NCBI RefSeq assembly: GCF_916618895.1
Contig: NZ_OU745391.1
Location: 496,001 to 560,000, forward strand
Length of the DNA stretch: 64,000 nucleotides
Reading direction: 5' to 3'
From: Pseudoclavibacter sp. Marseille-Q3772
GTDB lineage: Bacteria > Actinomycetota > Actinomycetes > Actinomycetales > Microbacteriaceae
Position 1 is the stretch's first letter. Each line of letters starts with the position of its first letter. The notes below the pieces were generated by a model. That model searched no databases. It was not told where the DNA came from and was given only the letters and a program-made list of their open reading frames with translations. This document shows positions 1 through 9,324 of this stretch, in pieces. Made by a program: the position numbers and the translations under genes.

Positions 1-278
1 TCTGCCACTCCGGATGCATCCACGCGCTGACGCACAATCGCCGCAGCCTGGGACATCTGTTCCGCAGACGGGTTGGCAGCACCCTCACTGAGCTGTGCTT
101 CCAGCACCACCTGGGTTCCGCCTTCAAGGTCGAGCGCGAGCTTCGGGGTCCAGCTGCCGTTGTCGAATGCGACGCTATTCCAGTTGAGCCCCACCAGCGC
201 GGCGATAATCACTCCCAACCACAGCAGCACGGTGCGGGCACCGCGCACTGCCGCAGTGGTGCGCTTAGAAGATGACAC
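1..278 (-). CDS. secD: Protein translocase subunit SecD, N-terminal part (gene runs off the left edge)
   Basis: SecD works with SecF and YajC beside SecYEG and uses the proton motive force to help proteins leave the membrane. About 92 N-terminal codons are present. After a short basic stretch there is one hydrophobic segment (about residues 17-29), then the conserved start of the first periplasmic domain, which contains LALDLEGGTQ, a SecD signature. The GTG start at 278 is chosen because a purine-rich GGAAAAGAG lies just upstream. The gene follows yajC on the same strand, the usual ruvCAB-yajC-secDF order. The remainder of the gene lies outside the window. Confidence 0.9.
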   Translation of the reverse strand, partial: MSSSKRTTAAVRGARTVLLWLGVIIAALVGLNWNSVAFDNGSWTPKLALDLEGGTQVVLEAQLSEGAANPSAEQMSQAAAIVRQRVDASGVA

Positions 279-342
279 GAACTCTTTTCCTTCCTATCGT
301 CGGGAAACCGACGAAACCGATCCGCTCCGCGGTGATCGACGC

Positions 343-759
343 TTAGAGGTTCTTGCGATCGTCGTCGTACTCGTCAGTGTCAGACAGGCCCTGCGTTTCG
401 GTGCTCTCCACATCCGTGTCGGTAATCTCCGAGGTCACAGCGTCATCGTCGAGATCGGTCTCGGTGAGGGTGGATGCGTCGTCCGGCACCGTTGGCTCCA
501 CCACGGTTGCTACGGTCTGCGAGTGCACGCGGATGTTTGTACCGGGGCTTACTTCGAGTACCGCAATGTTGTTGTCGCTGTCGAGTTCGATGAGCGTGCC
601 GAAAATACCGGCCTGCGTCATTACCTCTACTCCGGGGACGAGCTTGGAGCGCATGTCATTCATCGCCTGTTGGCGTTGCTTATTGCCTCGCCACATGAGC
701 AGCATCATGACGGCAAGCAGAATGAGGGGCAACAGCAGCATTGGGTCGAACAAGTGCAT
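343..759 (-). CDS. yajC: Preprotein translocase subunit YajC
   Basis: YajC is a small single-span accessory protein of the SecDF complex. The protein has an N-terminal hydrophobic helix (about residues 3-22) followed by a basic stretch and the YajC fold with VTQAGIFGTL-like and VSPGTNIRV segments. The last 45 residues are rich in Asp, Glu, Thr and Ser and probably form a disordered cytoplasmic tail, longer than in E. coli. ATG 759 is used here; a TTG at 765 is an alternative and neither has a well-spaced ribosome binding site. It lies between ruvB and secD on the same strand. Confidence 0.9.
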   Translation of the reverse strand: MHLFDPMLLLPLILLAVMMLLMWRGNKQRQQAMNDMRSKLVPGVEVMTQAGIFGTLIELDSDNNIAVLEVSPGTNIRVHSQTVATVVEPTVPDDASTLTETDLDDDAVTSEITDTDVESTETQGLSDTDEYDDDRKNL

Positions 760-866
760 CTCCAAACAGTAGAAAGCAGCAAACGTAGCAAGTCTAGAGC
801 AGCGGTCACGGCTTGTGGCAATACCTGGCGGTGTGCCAGATCACCACAGAACCAGTGTGTCTGCAG

Positions 867-1886
867 CTACTGCGGTAGCTCGTGCCCAAGGTGAGCGTAT
901 GCCTCGGCAGTGGCGATGCGGCCACGCTGCGTTCGTGCGATGAGCCCCGCCCGCACCAAAAATGGCTCCACCACCGCCTCGACTGTTTCGGCTTCTTCAC
1001 CGACGGTGACCGCCAGCGTCCGCACACCCACAGGGCCTCCGCCGAACCGGGTAATCAGCACCTCGAGCACCGCACGGTCCAGACGATCCAGCCCCCGCGC
1101 ATCCACATCGTAAAGGGCCAGTGCGGCGTCCACTGCCGCCGCATCCGCGGTGGTTCCGTGCACGAGTACGTAGTCACGCACCCGACGCAGCAGCCGGTTA
1201 GCAATTCGCGGCGTACCGCGGGACCGAGCTGCCAGCTGCGCGAGTGCCTTGTCGTCAACTTCGAGGTCCAAGAGCTGAGCAGTTCGTTCGAGCACGCGTT
1301 GTAGTTCGTCATCCGCATAGAACTCGAGGTGTGCGGTGAATCCGAACCGGTCGCGAAGCGGCGCTGGCAGCAGCCCGGCTCGTGTCGTTGCACCGACGAC
1401 TGTGAATGGCGGCAGGTCAAGGGGCACCGATTGGGCGCCGGCGCCCTTGCCCACCATGATGTCGATGCGGAAATCTTCCATTGCCAGGTAGAGCATCTCT
1501 TCAGCGGTGCGGGCCATGCGGTGGATTTCGTCGATGAACAGCACTTCGCCCTCAACCATGCTGGAGAGGACAGCGGCCAGATCGGCCGCATTCTGCAGCG
1601 CCGGACCAGAGGTTAGTCGCAGCGAGCGGCCGGTTTCGTTCGCGACAATCATTGCGAGGGTGGTCTTGCCGAGCCCCGGCGGGCCGGCAAGCAGGATGTG
1701 GTCGGGTGTGCGCTGTTGCAGTTCCGCCGCTTTCAGCAAGAGCGCAAGCTGCGAGCGCACCTTGTGCTGGCCGATGAACTCATCCAAAGCTTTTGGCCGC
1801 AGCGACGACTCAAACTCGAGCTCGGTTTCCAAACCGGTGCCATCCAGCGGGCGCTCGACCGGGTCATCGAAGGAATTCATGCTCAT
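867..1886 (-). CDS. ruvB: Holliday junction branch migration ATPase RuvB
   Basis: RuvB is the hexameric AAA+ motor that drives branch migration of Holliday junctions together with RuvA. The 339-residue product has a Walker A motif GPPGLGKT at about residues 68-76 and a Walker B DEIH at about 119-122, followed by the GATTRAGLL segment (sensor region) and a C-terminal winged-helix domain. Length is normal for the family. The start codon overlaps the ruvA stop by 4 nt (ATGA), so the two are probably translationally coupled. Confidence 0.97.
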   Translation of the reverse strand: MSMNSFDDPVERPLDGTGLETELEFESSLRPKALDEFIGQHKVRSQLALLLKAAELQQRTPDHILLAGPPGLGKTTLAMIVANETGRSLRLTSGPALQNAADLAAVLSSMVEGEVLFIDEIHRMARTAEEMLYLAMEDFRIDIMVGKGAGAQSVPLDLPPFTVVGATTRAGLLPAPLRDRFGFTAHLEFYADDELQRVLERTAQLLDLEVDDKALAQLAARSRGTPRIANRLLRRVRDYVLVHGTTADAAAVDAALALYDVDARGLDRLDRAVLEVLITRFGGGPVGVRTLAVTVGEEAETVEAVVEPFLVRAGLIARTQRGRIATAEAYAHLGHELPQ

Positions 1887-2479
1887 CGCTTCGCTCCGAT
1901 CACGGCGAGTGCAGCCCGAAGCAGCGTCTGTACCGACTCGCCAGCAGCCGCATCCTGAAGCGCAGTATCAACCGCCTGCTCCGCGACCTTCTGCTGCGTG
2001 CCAAGACCGACCAGCGCCTCAACGACATCGGCACGCGTAGCGCTAGGAGCTGCCTGCATACGCGGCGTCGTGCCCGAGGATGCGGCGAGCTTGTCCTTGA
2101 GATTCAAGATGATGAGTTTGGCGGTCTTCGGCCCGACTCCCGGTACGCGCTTGAACGCGTTCACATCATCGTCCGCAACTGCACGAGCGAGCTCCTCCGG
2201 TGTGAGCTGTGCGAGTACGCTCATCGCCGATTTCGGGCCGACCCCGGATACGCCAGTAAGCAGGTCGAACACTTCGCGTTCATCCACACTTCTGAAGCCA
2301 AACAGGGTGATGGCATCCTCACGCACGATCGTTGCGGTAACGATCGTGACCTGCGCACCGAGCCGGAGCTCGAGTGCGTGCGTGGGCGTGAGCTGAACGG
2401 CATAGCCAACGCCGTTCACCTCGACAACCACCTGCGTGGCGCCGTGGTGGGCGATAGTTCCGGTTAGCTGGGCGATCAC
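1883..2479 (-). CDS. ruvA: Holliday junction DNA-binding protein RuvA
   Basis: RuvA is the tetrameric junction-binding partner of RuvB. An N-terminal OB-fold is followed by two helix-hairpin-helix motifs ([12 protein letters not shown] at about residues 74-85, [11 protein letters not shown] at about 112-122) and a C-terminal three-helix domain. The GTG at 2479 is chosen because it gives the family's standard N-terminus (VIAQLTG) and sits 4 nt after the ruvC stop. An in-frame ATG at 2518 would overlap ruvC by about 35 nt and add an extension that does not look conserved. Confidence 0.93.
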   Translation of the reverse strand: MIAQLTGTIAHHGATQVVVEVNGVGYAVQLTPTHALELRLGAQVTIVTATIVREDAITLFGFRSVDEREVFDLLTGVSGVGPKSAMSVLAQLTPEELARAVADDDVNAFKRVPGVGPKTAKLIILNLKDKLAASSGTTPRMQAAPSATRADVVEALVGLGTQQKVAEQAVDTALQDAAAGESVQTLLRAALAVIGAKR

Positions 2480-2483
2480 CCCG

Positions 2484-3104
2484 CTAGCGTAGGCGGCGAC
2501 GTCCGGAATTGCTGGCACGCTCCGCGGCGAGCCACGCTTCCTGCGCTGGCGTCAACCCGGATGCGGGTGCTGCGGTTTCGAGACCGGAGCCGTGTGTGCG
2601 CGCATGCGGTGTGAGGCTCGCGATCGGCGATTTCCACCCGGCGCAGATGGCCAATGCCAGCGCGTCGGACGCATCGGCGGGCCTCGGCGGGGCGTCCAGT
2701 CGCAGAATCCGGCGAACCATCTCCGACACCTGCCCTTTATCGGCCTGACCGTATCCAGAGACCGCCGCTTTCACTTCGGATGGGGTGTGCATCTGTGCGC
2801 GAATGTTCCGTCGCTGTGCCTCTCGTAGGGCAACGCCGATGACTGCGGCCACACCAATGACGGTGTTGAGATTTCGTTGCTCGGCGAAGACGCGTTCGAT
2901 GGAGAGCATATCCGGCTCATACCGGTCGAGCAGCGCTTCGATGCCGCTGCCGATAATCCCCAACCGTTCCGGCAGCTCGGTGCCGGTCTTCGTGCGGATC
3001 ACCTCGACATGAACCAGCCGCATCCGCCGATCGTTGCCATAGTCAACGACCCCGGCACCACACCGTGTGAGGCCGGGGTCGATCCCAAGAATGCGTGCCG
3101 CCAT
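2484..3104 (-). CDS. ruvC: Crossover junction endodeoxyribonuclease RuvC
   Basis: RuvC resolves Holliday junctions by paired incisions. Acidic catalytic residues are visible: Asp9 in GIDPGLTRCG, Glu70 in SIERVF and the Asp144/Asp147 pair in PADASDALA. The C-terminal 40 residues after CAGWKSP are an extension rich in Ala, Ser and Arg beyond the nuclease core. The ATG overlaps the TAA of yebC by one base, and ruvA follows after 4 nt, so yebC-ruvC-ruvA-ruvB read as one operon. Confidence 0.96.
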   Translation of the reverse strand: MAARILGIDPGLTRCGAGVVDYGNDRRMRLVHVEVIRTKTGTELPERLGIIGSGIEALLDRYEPDMLSIERVFAEQRNLNTVIGVAAVIGVALREAQRRNIRAQMHTPSEVKAAVSGYGQADKGQVSEMVRRILRLDAPPRPADASDALALAICAGWKSPIASLTPHARTHGSGLETAAPASGLTPAQEAWLAAERASNSGRRRLR

Positions 3105-3868
3105 TAGTCCTCAGCGTCGAGCTGTGCCTGAACGTCGGCCGGAATTTCCAGGTTGGTAAACACGTTCTGTACGTCGTCGAGATCCTCTACCGCATCGATT
3201 ACGGCAAGCACCTTCTTCGCGGTCTCGAGATCAACGGGAACCGTGACATTCGCGACGAACTCCGCGTCGGCCGAGTCGTAGTCGATTCCTGCCTCTTGCA
3301 GGGCGGTGCGAACGGCAACCATATCGCTGGCTTCGGTGCGCAGCTCGAAGGTTTCGCCGTGATCGAAGACTTCCTGCAGGCCCGCGTCGAGCCCAGCAAG
3401 TAGCACATCATCTTCGGTGGGCTCACCGTCGCTGTGGGAGACGGCAATGATGCCCTTGCGCTCGAAGTTGAACGAGACTGAGCCGGGGTCCGCCATCGTG
3501 CCACCCGCGCGGGTAACGGCAAGGCGCGTCTCGGCAGCCGCGCGATTCTTGTTATCGGTCAAGCACTCAATAAGCATGGCTACGCCACCCGGAGCGTAGG
3601 CCTCGTACATGATCTGGTCGTAGGCAACCGCCTCACCGGTGAGCCCGGCACCGCGCTTGACGGCGCGGTCGATGTTGTCGTTGGGGACCGAAGTTTTCTT
3701 GGCTTTCTGAATGGCATCAGCAAGAGCAGGGTTTCCGGCTGGGTCGGGGCCTCCCGCACGCGCGGCGACTTCGATGACCTTGATCAGCTTCGCGAAGCTC
3801 TTCGCGCGCTTGGCATCGATAGCGGCCTTCTTGTGCTTGGTGGTTGCCCACTTGGAATGCCCTGCCAT
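3104..3868 (-). CDS. yebC: YebC/PmpR-family transcriptional regulator or translation factor
   Basis: This is a YebC/TACO1-type protein; members act as DNA-binding regulators or assist translation of difficult peptide stretches. The product begins with the family signature [13 protein letters not shown]. Its 254 residues match the usual length. The start at 3868 is chosen because GAGGGG lies 5 nt upstream and because the longer open frame adds 29 unconserved residues. It precedes ruvC with a one-base overlap, the common actinobacterial arrangement. Confidence 0.95.
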   Translation of the reverse strand: MAGHSKWATTKHKKAAIDAKRAKSFAKLIKVIEVAARAGGPDPAGNPALADAIQKAKKTSVPNDNIDRAVKRGAGLTGEAVAYDQIMYEAYAPGGVAMLIECLTDNKNRAAAETRLAVTRAGGTMADPGSVSFNFERKGIIAVSHSDGEPTEDDVLLAGLDAGLQEVFDHGETFELRTEASDMVAVRTALQEAGIDYDSADAEFVANVTVPVDLETAKKVLAVIDAVEDLDDVQNVFTNLEIPADVQAQLDAED

Positions 3869-3923
3869 AGTTTCCCCTCGGTTGCGGTAGTCAGTCGCTG
3901 GATTGCGACCGTAATTGACAAGT

Positions 3924-5225
3924 TTACTGCGCGTCGAAATGCGCAGCCGGCGCACCCGCGAAAAATTCCTGCATCACTCGCTGCAATGCATCCAGGTCGC
4001 CACATGCCGCCAACTCACGCGCCGAGTGCATCGACAGAATCGGGATACCAACGTCTACGGTGCGCATCCCCATTCGCGTCGCGGTAATGGGGCCGATCGT
4101 CGAGCCGCAGGGAATGGTGTTTCGCGACACAAACGACTGCACGGGCACACCGATGGTGTCTGACATCCGCTGCCACAGCGACTGACCGGCAGCATCGGTG
4201 GTGTATCGCTGGTTCGCGTTGATCTTCAGGATCGGACCGCCACCGGCAATCGGACGGGTGTCGTCATCGTGATGGTTCGGGTAGTTCGGGTGGATGCTGT
4301 GGCCAACGTCGCTGGAGACACACCAGCTTTGGGCGTGCGCGCGGATGCGATCCTCCCGGTTCGCCTCGAGCTGGATACCGATCCGCTCGCAGATATCCGA
4401 GAGCATTGGACCGCCCGCGCCGGATCGCGATTCCGAGCCGACCTCTTCATGGTCGAATGCCGCGAACACGGGGATAACTCCCCGCGGTTCGTCGGTGTGA
4501 ATGAGTGCGCGGTAGCCGGCGAGTACGCTGGCCAGGTTGTCGAGCCGAGCGGACGCAATGAGCTCGCCATTGGCGCCGAGCCGCTGCGGAGCCTGGCTAT
4601 CGGCCACAAACGCATCCATCGCCGTAACGGCCGCAGGCTCGACACCCGCATCCGCTGCCAATAGCGCTACGAGTGAATCCGCTCCCCCGGCCAGCGCTAG
4701 CCCGAACACCGGCCGAGTGTGTTGCTGCGCATCAAGCTTCAGCCCCTCGTTCGCCTTGCGGTCAAGGTGGATCGCCAATTGCGGGATGCGCGCGACCGGT
4801 CCGGTTGCCGCGAGCCTGCTTGAGCCGTCCCGCAATTGCAGTCGGGCGCCGATACGCAGATCGCGGTCCAGCCAGGAGTTCACCAGCGGCCCGCCGTACA
4901 CCTCGACGTTGAGCGTTTGCCAACCGTAACGCATCGTGTGCGGATCGGGTTTGAGCCGGAACCCGGGCGAATCGGTATGTGCGCCGACAATCGCCAGCGG
5001 CGTGTGTGGCGTCGCGTCCTGTGGGATCCGCCAGGCGATCACAGCACCGTCGCGGACCACCACGCCCGCACGAACATCCTGCGGCCACGCCTCGTCTTCG
5101 CGTAGGCGCACGAACCCTTTCCGTTCGAGCTGTTCGGCAACATAGTTTGCTGCGTGGTACGAAGTTGGGGATGCGGTCACGAGGTCGGTCAGTGCCGCGA
5201 TGAGTTCAACGTGCACGATAGTCAT
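3924..5225 (-). CDS. apeB: M18-family aminopeptidase
   Basis: This is a cytosolic metallo-aminopeptidase of the M18 family, which prefers acidic or neutral N-terminal residues. Metal-binding motifs are present: [14 protein letters not shown] (His83, Asp85), [14 protein letters not shown] and the C-terminal [13 protein letters not shown]. Length (433 residues) is typical. Its start overlaps the pdxT stop by 4 nt (ATGA), so it is co-transcribed with the vitamin B6 genes; this linkage is positional and does not show a role in B6 metabolism. yebC follows 55 nt downstream. Confidence 0.94.
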   Translation of the reverse strand: MTIVHVELIAALTDLVTASPTSYHAANYVAEQLERKGFVRLREDEAWPQDVRAGVVVRDGAVIAWRIPQDATPHTPLAIVGAHTDSPGFRLKPDPHTMRYGWQTLNVEVYGGPLVNSWLDRDLRIGARLQLRDGSSRLAATGPVARIPQLAIHLDRKANEGLKLDAQQHTRPVFGLALAGGADSLVALLAADAGVEPAAVTAMDAFVADSQAPQRLGANGELIASARLDNLASVLAGYRALIHTDEPRGVIPVFAAFDHEEVGSESRSGAGGPMLSDICERIGIQLEANREDRIRAHAQSWCVSSDVGHSIHPNYPNHHDDDTRPIAGGGPILKINANQRYTTDAAGQSLWQRMSDTIGVPVQSFVSRNTIPCGSTIGPITATRMGMRTVDVGIPILSMHSARELAACGDLDALQRVMQEFFAGAPAAHFDAQ

Positions 5226-5830
5226 GGCGAAGTTTCGGTTGAGACGGTTTCGTCCACCATACGACAGAACAGCTCATGCCAGCGCGTATCGGAGGTCACC
5301 TCCGGGTGGAAGGAGATACCCAACAACCGGCCCTGGATAGCCGCGACCGTCCTACCATCCACCGCTGCCAGCGTCCTGGCATTCGGGCCGACCTCTTCGA
5401 TGATTGGTGCGCGGATGAAGACGGCGTGTGCCGGTTCTGGTCCGAGCTCCGGCACATCAAGGTCGGTCTCAAACGAGTCCACCTGTGAACCGAACGCGTT
5501 TCGACGCACGGTCACATCCAACCCGCCAAGCGTTTGCTGACCTTCCATACCGTCAACGATGCGATCAGCAAGCATGATGAGCCCGGCGCAGGTGCCGAAC
5601 ACCGGCATGCCGCCGGCGATGCGTTCGCGAAGTGGCTGTTGCATATCAAAAATGCGGCAGAGCTTATCCATGACGCTGGATTCGCCGCCGGGGATGACAA
5701 GACCTGCGACCTTTTCCAGATCGCGCGGGGTGCGAACAAGGATGGTCTCGCGCCCCAGGGAGGTGAGCATAGCTACATGCTCACGCACACCGCCCTGGAG
5801 TGCGAGCACACCGATTGGTGCGGATGTCAC
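5222..5830 (-). CDS. pdxT: Pyridoxal 5'-phosphate synthase glutaminase subunit PdxT
   Basis: PdxT hydrolyses glutamine and channels ammonia to PdxS for pyridoxal phosphate synthesis. It has the class I amidotransferase triad: Cys81 in FGTCAGLIML, His175 and Glu177 in SFHPEV. The LQGGVREH and IPGGESSVM motifs are characteristic of PdxT. The GTG start shares its first base with the pdxS stop (TAGTG), which indicates translational coupling and suits the 1:1 complex. Confidence 0.97.
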   Translation of the reverse strand: MTSAPIGVLALQGGVREHVAMLTSLGRETILVRTPRDLEKVAGLVIPGGESSVMDKLCRIFDMQQPLRERIAGGMPVFGTCAGLIMLADRIVDGMEGQQTLGGLDVTVRRNAFGSQVDSFETDLDVPELGPEPAHAVFIRAPIIEEVGPNARTLAAVDGRTVAAIQGRLLGISFHPEVTSDTRWHELFCRMVDETVSTETSP

Positions 5831-6732
5831 TACCAGCCACGCTCAGCGAGCTTGTGCGGTGCCGGCAGGTCGGCGACGTTGATGCCGACCATTGCCTCGC
5901 CAAGACCGCGCGATACCTCGGCGATCTTCTCGGGGTCGTCGTAGGCAGCAGTTGCCTGCACAATAGCCTTCGCGCGGGCAACCGGGTCGCCCGACTTGAA
6001 GATGCCCGAACCGACGAAGACACCGTCGGCGCCGAGCTGCATCATCATGGCAGCGTCAGCAGGGGTGGCCACACCACCGGCAACAAACATGACGACCGGA
6101 AGTTTTCCGGTTTCGGCGACCTCGGCAACGAGCGAGTACGGTGCCTGCAGTTCCTTGGCAGCAACGTAGAGCTCATCCTTGGTGAGGCTCTGCAGCTTGC
6201 GGATTTCGGCGTTGATGGTGCGGATGTGGCGCATAGCTTCGGATACGTCACCGGTTCCGGCCTCACCCTTCGAGCGGATCATCGCGGCGCCCTCGTTAAT
6301 GCGGCGCAAGGCCTCACCGAGGTTGGTTGCGCCGCAAACGAATGGCACGTCGAAGTCCCACTTGTCGATGTGGTTGACGTAGTCTGCAGGGCTGAGCACC
6401 TCGGACTCATCGATGTAGTCCACGCCCAGCGACTGCAGTACCTGAGCTTCAACGAAGTGGCCGATCCGAGCCTTGGCCATTACCGGGATCGACACCTCTT
6501 CGATGATGGAGTCGATCAGGTCCGGGTCGCTCATGCGGGCGACACCGCCTTGAGCACGGATGTCGGCGGGGACACGCTCAAGCGCCATAACGGCTACGGC
6601 ACCGGCGTCTTCAGCGATGCGAGCCTGTTCGGGGGTGACAACGTCCATGATGACGCCGCCCTTGAGCATTTCGGCAAGGCCGCGCTTCACGCGATCGGTG
6701 CCGACAGTTGATTCATTGGTGTTGTTGGTCAT
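5830..6732 (-). CDS. pdxS: Pyridoxal 5'-phosphate synthase lyase subunit PdxS
   Basis: PdxS builds pyridoxal phosphate from ribose 5-phosphate, glyceraldehyde 3-phosphate and ammonia from PdxT. The (beta/alpha)8 protein carries the first Schiff-base lysine Lys87 in [10 protein letters not shown] and the second, Lys155, in [14 protein letters not shown] 6732 gives a 300-residue protein; a GTG six bases upstream is also possible. No Shine-Dalgarno sequence precedes it. The upstream region carries two AGTGG-CTA type boxes facing pdxR, so activation by PdxR is likely. Confidence 0.97.
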   Translation of the reverse strand: MTNNTNESTVGTDRVKRGLAEMLKGGVIMDVVTPEQARIAEDAGAVAVMALERVPADIRAQGGVARMSDPDLIDSIIEEVSIPVMAKARIGHFVEAQVLQSLGVDYIDESEVLSPADYVNHIDKWDFDVPFVCGATNLGEALRRINEGAAMIRSKGEAGTGDVSEAMRHIRTINAEIRKLQSLTKDELYVAAKELQAPYSLVAEVAETGKLPVVMFVAGGVATPADAAMMMQLGADGVFVGSGIFKSGDPVARAKAIVQATAAYDDPEKIAEVSRGLGEAMVGINVADLPAPHKLAERGW

Positions 6733-6752
6733 AGTCACTATCGTGCGCCAGA

Positions 6753-6802
6753 TAGTGGCCTAACGTAAGATCCAGAATGAACGACTTTCATTAGACCACT
6801 TT
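6753..6802. promoter_or_regulatory. Putative paired PdxR operator between pdxS and pdxR
   Basis: Two inverted boxes lie in the divergent spacer: AGTGGCCTA at 6754-6762 on the plus strand and AAAGTGGTCTA at 6792-6802 on the minus strand. The second matches the AAAGTGGW(T)CTA motif recalled for PdxR of Corynebacterium glutamicum, and the first differs by one base. A possible pdxS promoter on the minus strand, TTCTGG-17 nt-TATCTG, would place the first box between -35 and -10 and the second upstream of -35. The operator role is inferred from motif and context. Confidence 0.65.
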
Positions 6803-6829
6803 GCGGATGCGTACCCGAGCGGAGGAACC

Positions 6830-6994
6830 GTGGTCGGCAGTGGCCTTGATCAGCAGGACCTTGAACAGCAGGACCTTGAACAGCAGCAATTTGGATCAAC
6901 AGGATGGAGTGAACAGTGCGCCCAGCAGGTTCCGCGGAAATCGCCATCACCCTCGATCGTGACAGCACGGTCTCGCTCCCCCAGCAGCTGGTAA
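6830..6994 (+). CDS. Possible 54-codon leader ORF overlapping the pdxR start, with 15-bp tandem repeats
   Basis: A GTG at 6830 is preceded by GGAGG at 6821-6825 and opens a 54-codon frame that runs out of phase into the first 26 codons of pdxR. Three to four copies of a 15-bp unit (CCTTGAACAGCAGGA) at 6844-6888 encode repeated DLEQQ. The reading frame and ribosome site are seen directly; translation and any role in pdxR control are conjecture. It could equally be a non-coding tandem repeat in the pdxR leader. Confidence 0.3.
   Translation: MVGSGLDQQDLEQQDLEQQQFGSTGWSEQCAQQVPRKSPSPSIVTARSRSPSSW
6844..6904 (+). repeat. 15-bp tandem repeat in the pdxR leader
   Basis: The unit CCTTGAACAGCAGGA occurs at 6844-6858 (one mismatch), 6859-6873 (exact) and 6874-6888 (one mismatch), followed by a degenerate fourth copy up to about 6904. 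It ends 11 bases before the pdxR start codon, so a change in copy number would alter the leader length. Confidence 0.8.
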
Positions 6995-8463
6995 CGGCCG
7001 TACGCGAACTCATCCGTGACCGCATCCTGCAGCCCGGCGACGCTATGCCTGCAACGCGTAGCTGGGCCGCGCAATTGGGGGTGTCTCGGGGCACTGTCGT
7101 CACTGCCTATGAGCAGCTCGCCGCCGAGGGATACGTCATTGCTGAGCGCGGCGCTGCAACCCGCGTGAACCCCAGTCTGGCCGCGACGCATCCAGACACC
7201 GCACCCGAAGGCAGTACCGCCCAGTCACGACGCCAAGAAGCTACATCCTCCGCTGTACCGACGCCGACGCGACGACCGCGCGCATCCGCCGCTACGCCCC
7301 ATCCGGTCACCATCAATATGCTGCCGGGGCAGTCGTCGAGCGAGCATTTGAGCACGCCGGCATGGCGGCGAGCATGGCGCAATGCGGTCGACGGTGAGTT
7401 TGAGGCGGCGCCCCTGGGCGGTGCCCCGGAGTACCTTTCGGCGTTGAGCGATTACTTTCGGCGAATGCGCGGGCTCGCTCGCGATGCCTCGCAATACCTG
7501 GCGACTGCCGGTGGCCGCGATGGGCTGGCGTTGATCGTACTGACCCTGGCGGCGGAACATCCGGGGCGACCGCTACGCGTCGGTGTCGAATCGCCGGGGT
7601 ATCCATCGCTGCGGCTGGCGCTTCGGCGCCTCGGATGCGCGCTCATCCCGCTGGGCGTTGACGAACAGGGACTGCGCACGGATTCGCTACCCCGCGGCGG
7701 TGCGAAACCCGATCTCGTGATCGTCACGCCGAGCCACCAGTATCCGCTCGGCGGCAGCCTGCCGATTGCGCGACGCCTCGAGCTTCTGGAATGGGCGCGG
7801 CAAGAGTCGGTGCTGATCATTGAGGACGACTACGACTCCGAGCTGCGGTACGTGGGCCAACCGCTGCCGACGCTGACGGCGCTGGATGAGCCTGAGCAAG
7901 ACACCGTGGTGCTGCTCGGTACGTTTACTACGACGGTCGCGCCGGGGCTTGGTATCGGGATGCTCTGTGTTCCGGATGCGTTGCGGCCGCGGTGTATTGA
8001 TGCTCGCGCGGACTTGGGGTCGCCGGTGTCGTCGGTGGTACAGCGGGCATTTGCCGAGTACTTGGATTCCGGTGAACTTGCGCGCCGGGTGGCTCGGATG
8101 CGGCGAGCGTACCGTCAGCGGCGCACTGCCGTGCTTGACGCCTTTGCCGATGTTGACCATTTGACCGTCTCACCGATGGATGGTGGGCTGCACGCGGTGT
8201 TGCACTCGGAGCGCAGCGAGGCAGGCATGCTACGGGCATGCCGCAGTGCGCAAGTGTTGGTCGAGCCCGGTGGCGAGTATTGGAACCGTGCCGAACCCGC
8301 GCTGGCTGGTGCCGCACCCGCCGCATCCGCCGCTGCTGCACATGCTGCCGAAGCGGGCTCCGAACGTCCTGGTTACGAAGGCGGCAGCATCGTCATCGGC
8401 TACGCGCACCTCACCGATGCTGAACTCGCTGAGGGACTTCGTCGGCTGCGGGCAGTGCTGTAG
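6916..8463 (+). CDS. pdxR: MocR/GntR-type transcriptional regulator PdxR-like
   Basis: This is a MocR-family regulator: an N-terminal GntR winged helix (about residues 12-75, with ATRSWAAQLGVSRGTVVTAYEQL as the recognition region) joined by a linker rich in Pro, Arg and Ala to a fold-type I aminotransferase-like domain (from about residue 130). Its position divergent to pdxST identifies it as the likely PdxR. The segment that normally holds the PLP-binding lysine (GTFSK) reads GTFTT, with Thr at about residue 339. An alanine-rich insert lies near the C-terminus. The GTG start follows AGGATGGAG. Confidence 0.88.
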   Translation: MRPAGSAEIAITLDRDSTVSLPQQLVTAVRELIRDRILQPGDAMPATRSWAAQLGVSRGTVVTAYEQLAAEGYVIAERGAATRVNPSLAATHPDTAPEGSTAQSRRQEATSSAVPTPTRRPRASAATPHPVTINMLPGQSSSEHLSTPAWRRAWRNAVDGEFEAAPLGGAPEYLSALSDYFRRMRGLARDASQYLATAGGRDGLALIVLTLAAEHPGRPLRVGVESPGYPSLRLALRRLGCALIPLGVDEQGLRTDSLPRGGAKPDLVIVTPSHQYPLGGSLPIARRLELLEWARQESVLIIEDDYDSELRYVGQPLPTLTALDEPEQDTVVLLGTFTTTVAPGLGIGMLCVPDALRPRCIDARADLGSPVSSVVQRAFAEYLDSGELARRVARMRRAYRQRRTAVLDAFADVDHLTVSPMDGGLHAVLHSERSEAGMLRACRSAQVLVEPGGEYWNRAEPALAGAAPAASAAAAHAAEAGSERPGYEGGSIVIGYAHLTDAELAEGLRRLRAVL

Positions 8464-8515
8464 CAGCCGGATGCTGAACGCTGCCGCGCCCCGCCGCACC
8501 CCGCCGCCCAACCGC

Positions 8516-8610
8516 GTTGTGGCCCACTTCGCACACTAACCAAGCGCCCAACTATGCAAACAAGGCCCCAACGCCAAAGAACACCCCAACTTGGGGCCCA
8601 CTTCGCACAC
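8516..8610. repeat. Palindromic 74-bp repeat, two copies of the left arm and one right arm
   Basis: Left arms (TGGCCCACTTCGCAC core) begin at 8516 and 8590, exactly 74 bp apart, and a right arm (CTATGCAAACAAGGCCCCA) starts at 8552. This is the same unit and spacing as the larger array at 12784-13202. The arms are inverted relative to each other, so each unit can form a hairpin. The stretch 8464-8718 between pdxR and the HIT gene holds these and no convincing ORF. It may also end transcription of pdxR and thrS-HIT, which converge here. Confidence 0.8.
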
Positions 8611-8718
8611 CTCAGCGCAACGCCCACATCCGCGCGAAACACAAGCGCACCCAACGCACACAAGCCCGCCCGCACCCAACGCGCGCAAGCCCGGGCACGC
8701 CCCTACTACAACAGCGCA

Positions 8719-9324
8719 CTAGTCGCGCGCAAGCGACTCCTGCCACCAGCGGGCGAGCTCGGCGCGCTGCTCTCCCAGCAGTCGCGGCATCGGCTTCGTG
8801 CGCGCAATAATCGGCATGAAGTTGGCATCATTCGCCCACCGCGGCACGACGTGCTCGTGCAGGTGACCAGCCACACCAGCGCCAGCAACCTGCCCCTGGT
8901 TCATCCCGATATTGAACCCGGCAACGCCAGACTGACGCCCGAGCACGCGCATCGCACGCTGAGTCAGCTTGCCCATCTCAAGGATTTCGTCGTCGTCACA
9001 CAGGTCGTAGGTAGGGATGTGGCGGTACGGGCAGATCAGCAGGTGGCCGGTGTTGTACGGGTACAGATTCATCACCACGTAGCAAGTTTGCCCGCGATAC
9101 ACGATGAGTCCGTCCTCGTCGCTCTTCTCCGGCGCCGCACAGAACACACATACGTTTTCCTGCGTTCGGTCGCGTTTGTCATTCCCCAGGTACACCATGC
9201 GGTGCGGCACCCAGGTCCGCTCGAACCCGTCCGGTTCGCCAACAAAGTCAGCCGCAGATTCCAATGCACTCTCGCCGCTACCGGCCAAGGTGTCCGGATG
9301 CGTTAAGTCGCGCTCCCCAGTCAT
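8719..9324 (-). CDS. HIT-family protein (AP4A phosphorylase-like)
   Basis: Histidine triad proteins hydrolyse or transfer nucleotides from nucleotidyl conjugates such as diadenosine tetraphosphate. The triad HLHEHVV is at residues 154-160. A CVFC motif at about 59-62 suggests a zinc site, as in the larger actinobacterial members related to Rv2613c. The ATG overlaps the thrS stop by 4 nt. thrS-HIT is a conserved pair, often followed by pgsA, which is absent here. The exact substrate cannot be read from sequence. Confidence 0.9.
   Translation of the reverse strand: MTGERDLTHPDTLAGSGESALESAADFVGEPDGFERTWVPHRMVYLGNDKRDRTQENVCVFCAAPEKSDEDGLIVYRGQTCYVVMNLYPYNTGHLLICPYRHIPTYDLCDDDEILEMGKLTQRAMRVLGRQSGVAGFNIGMNQGQVAGAGVAGHLHEHVVPRWANDANFMPIIARTKPMPRLLGEQRAELARWWQESLARD

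Noticed and set aside
73..894. Plus-strand ORFs antisense to secD/yajC/ruvB
   Set aside because: They mirror real genes in another frame and lack ribosome sites and recognisable domains.
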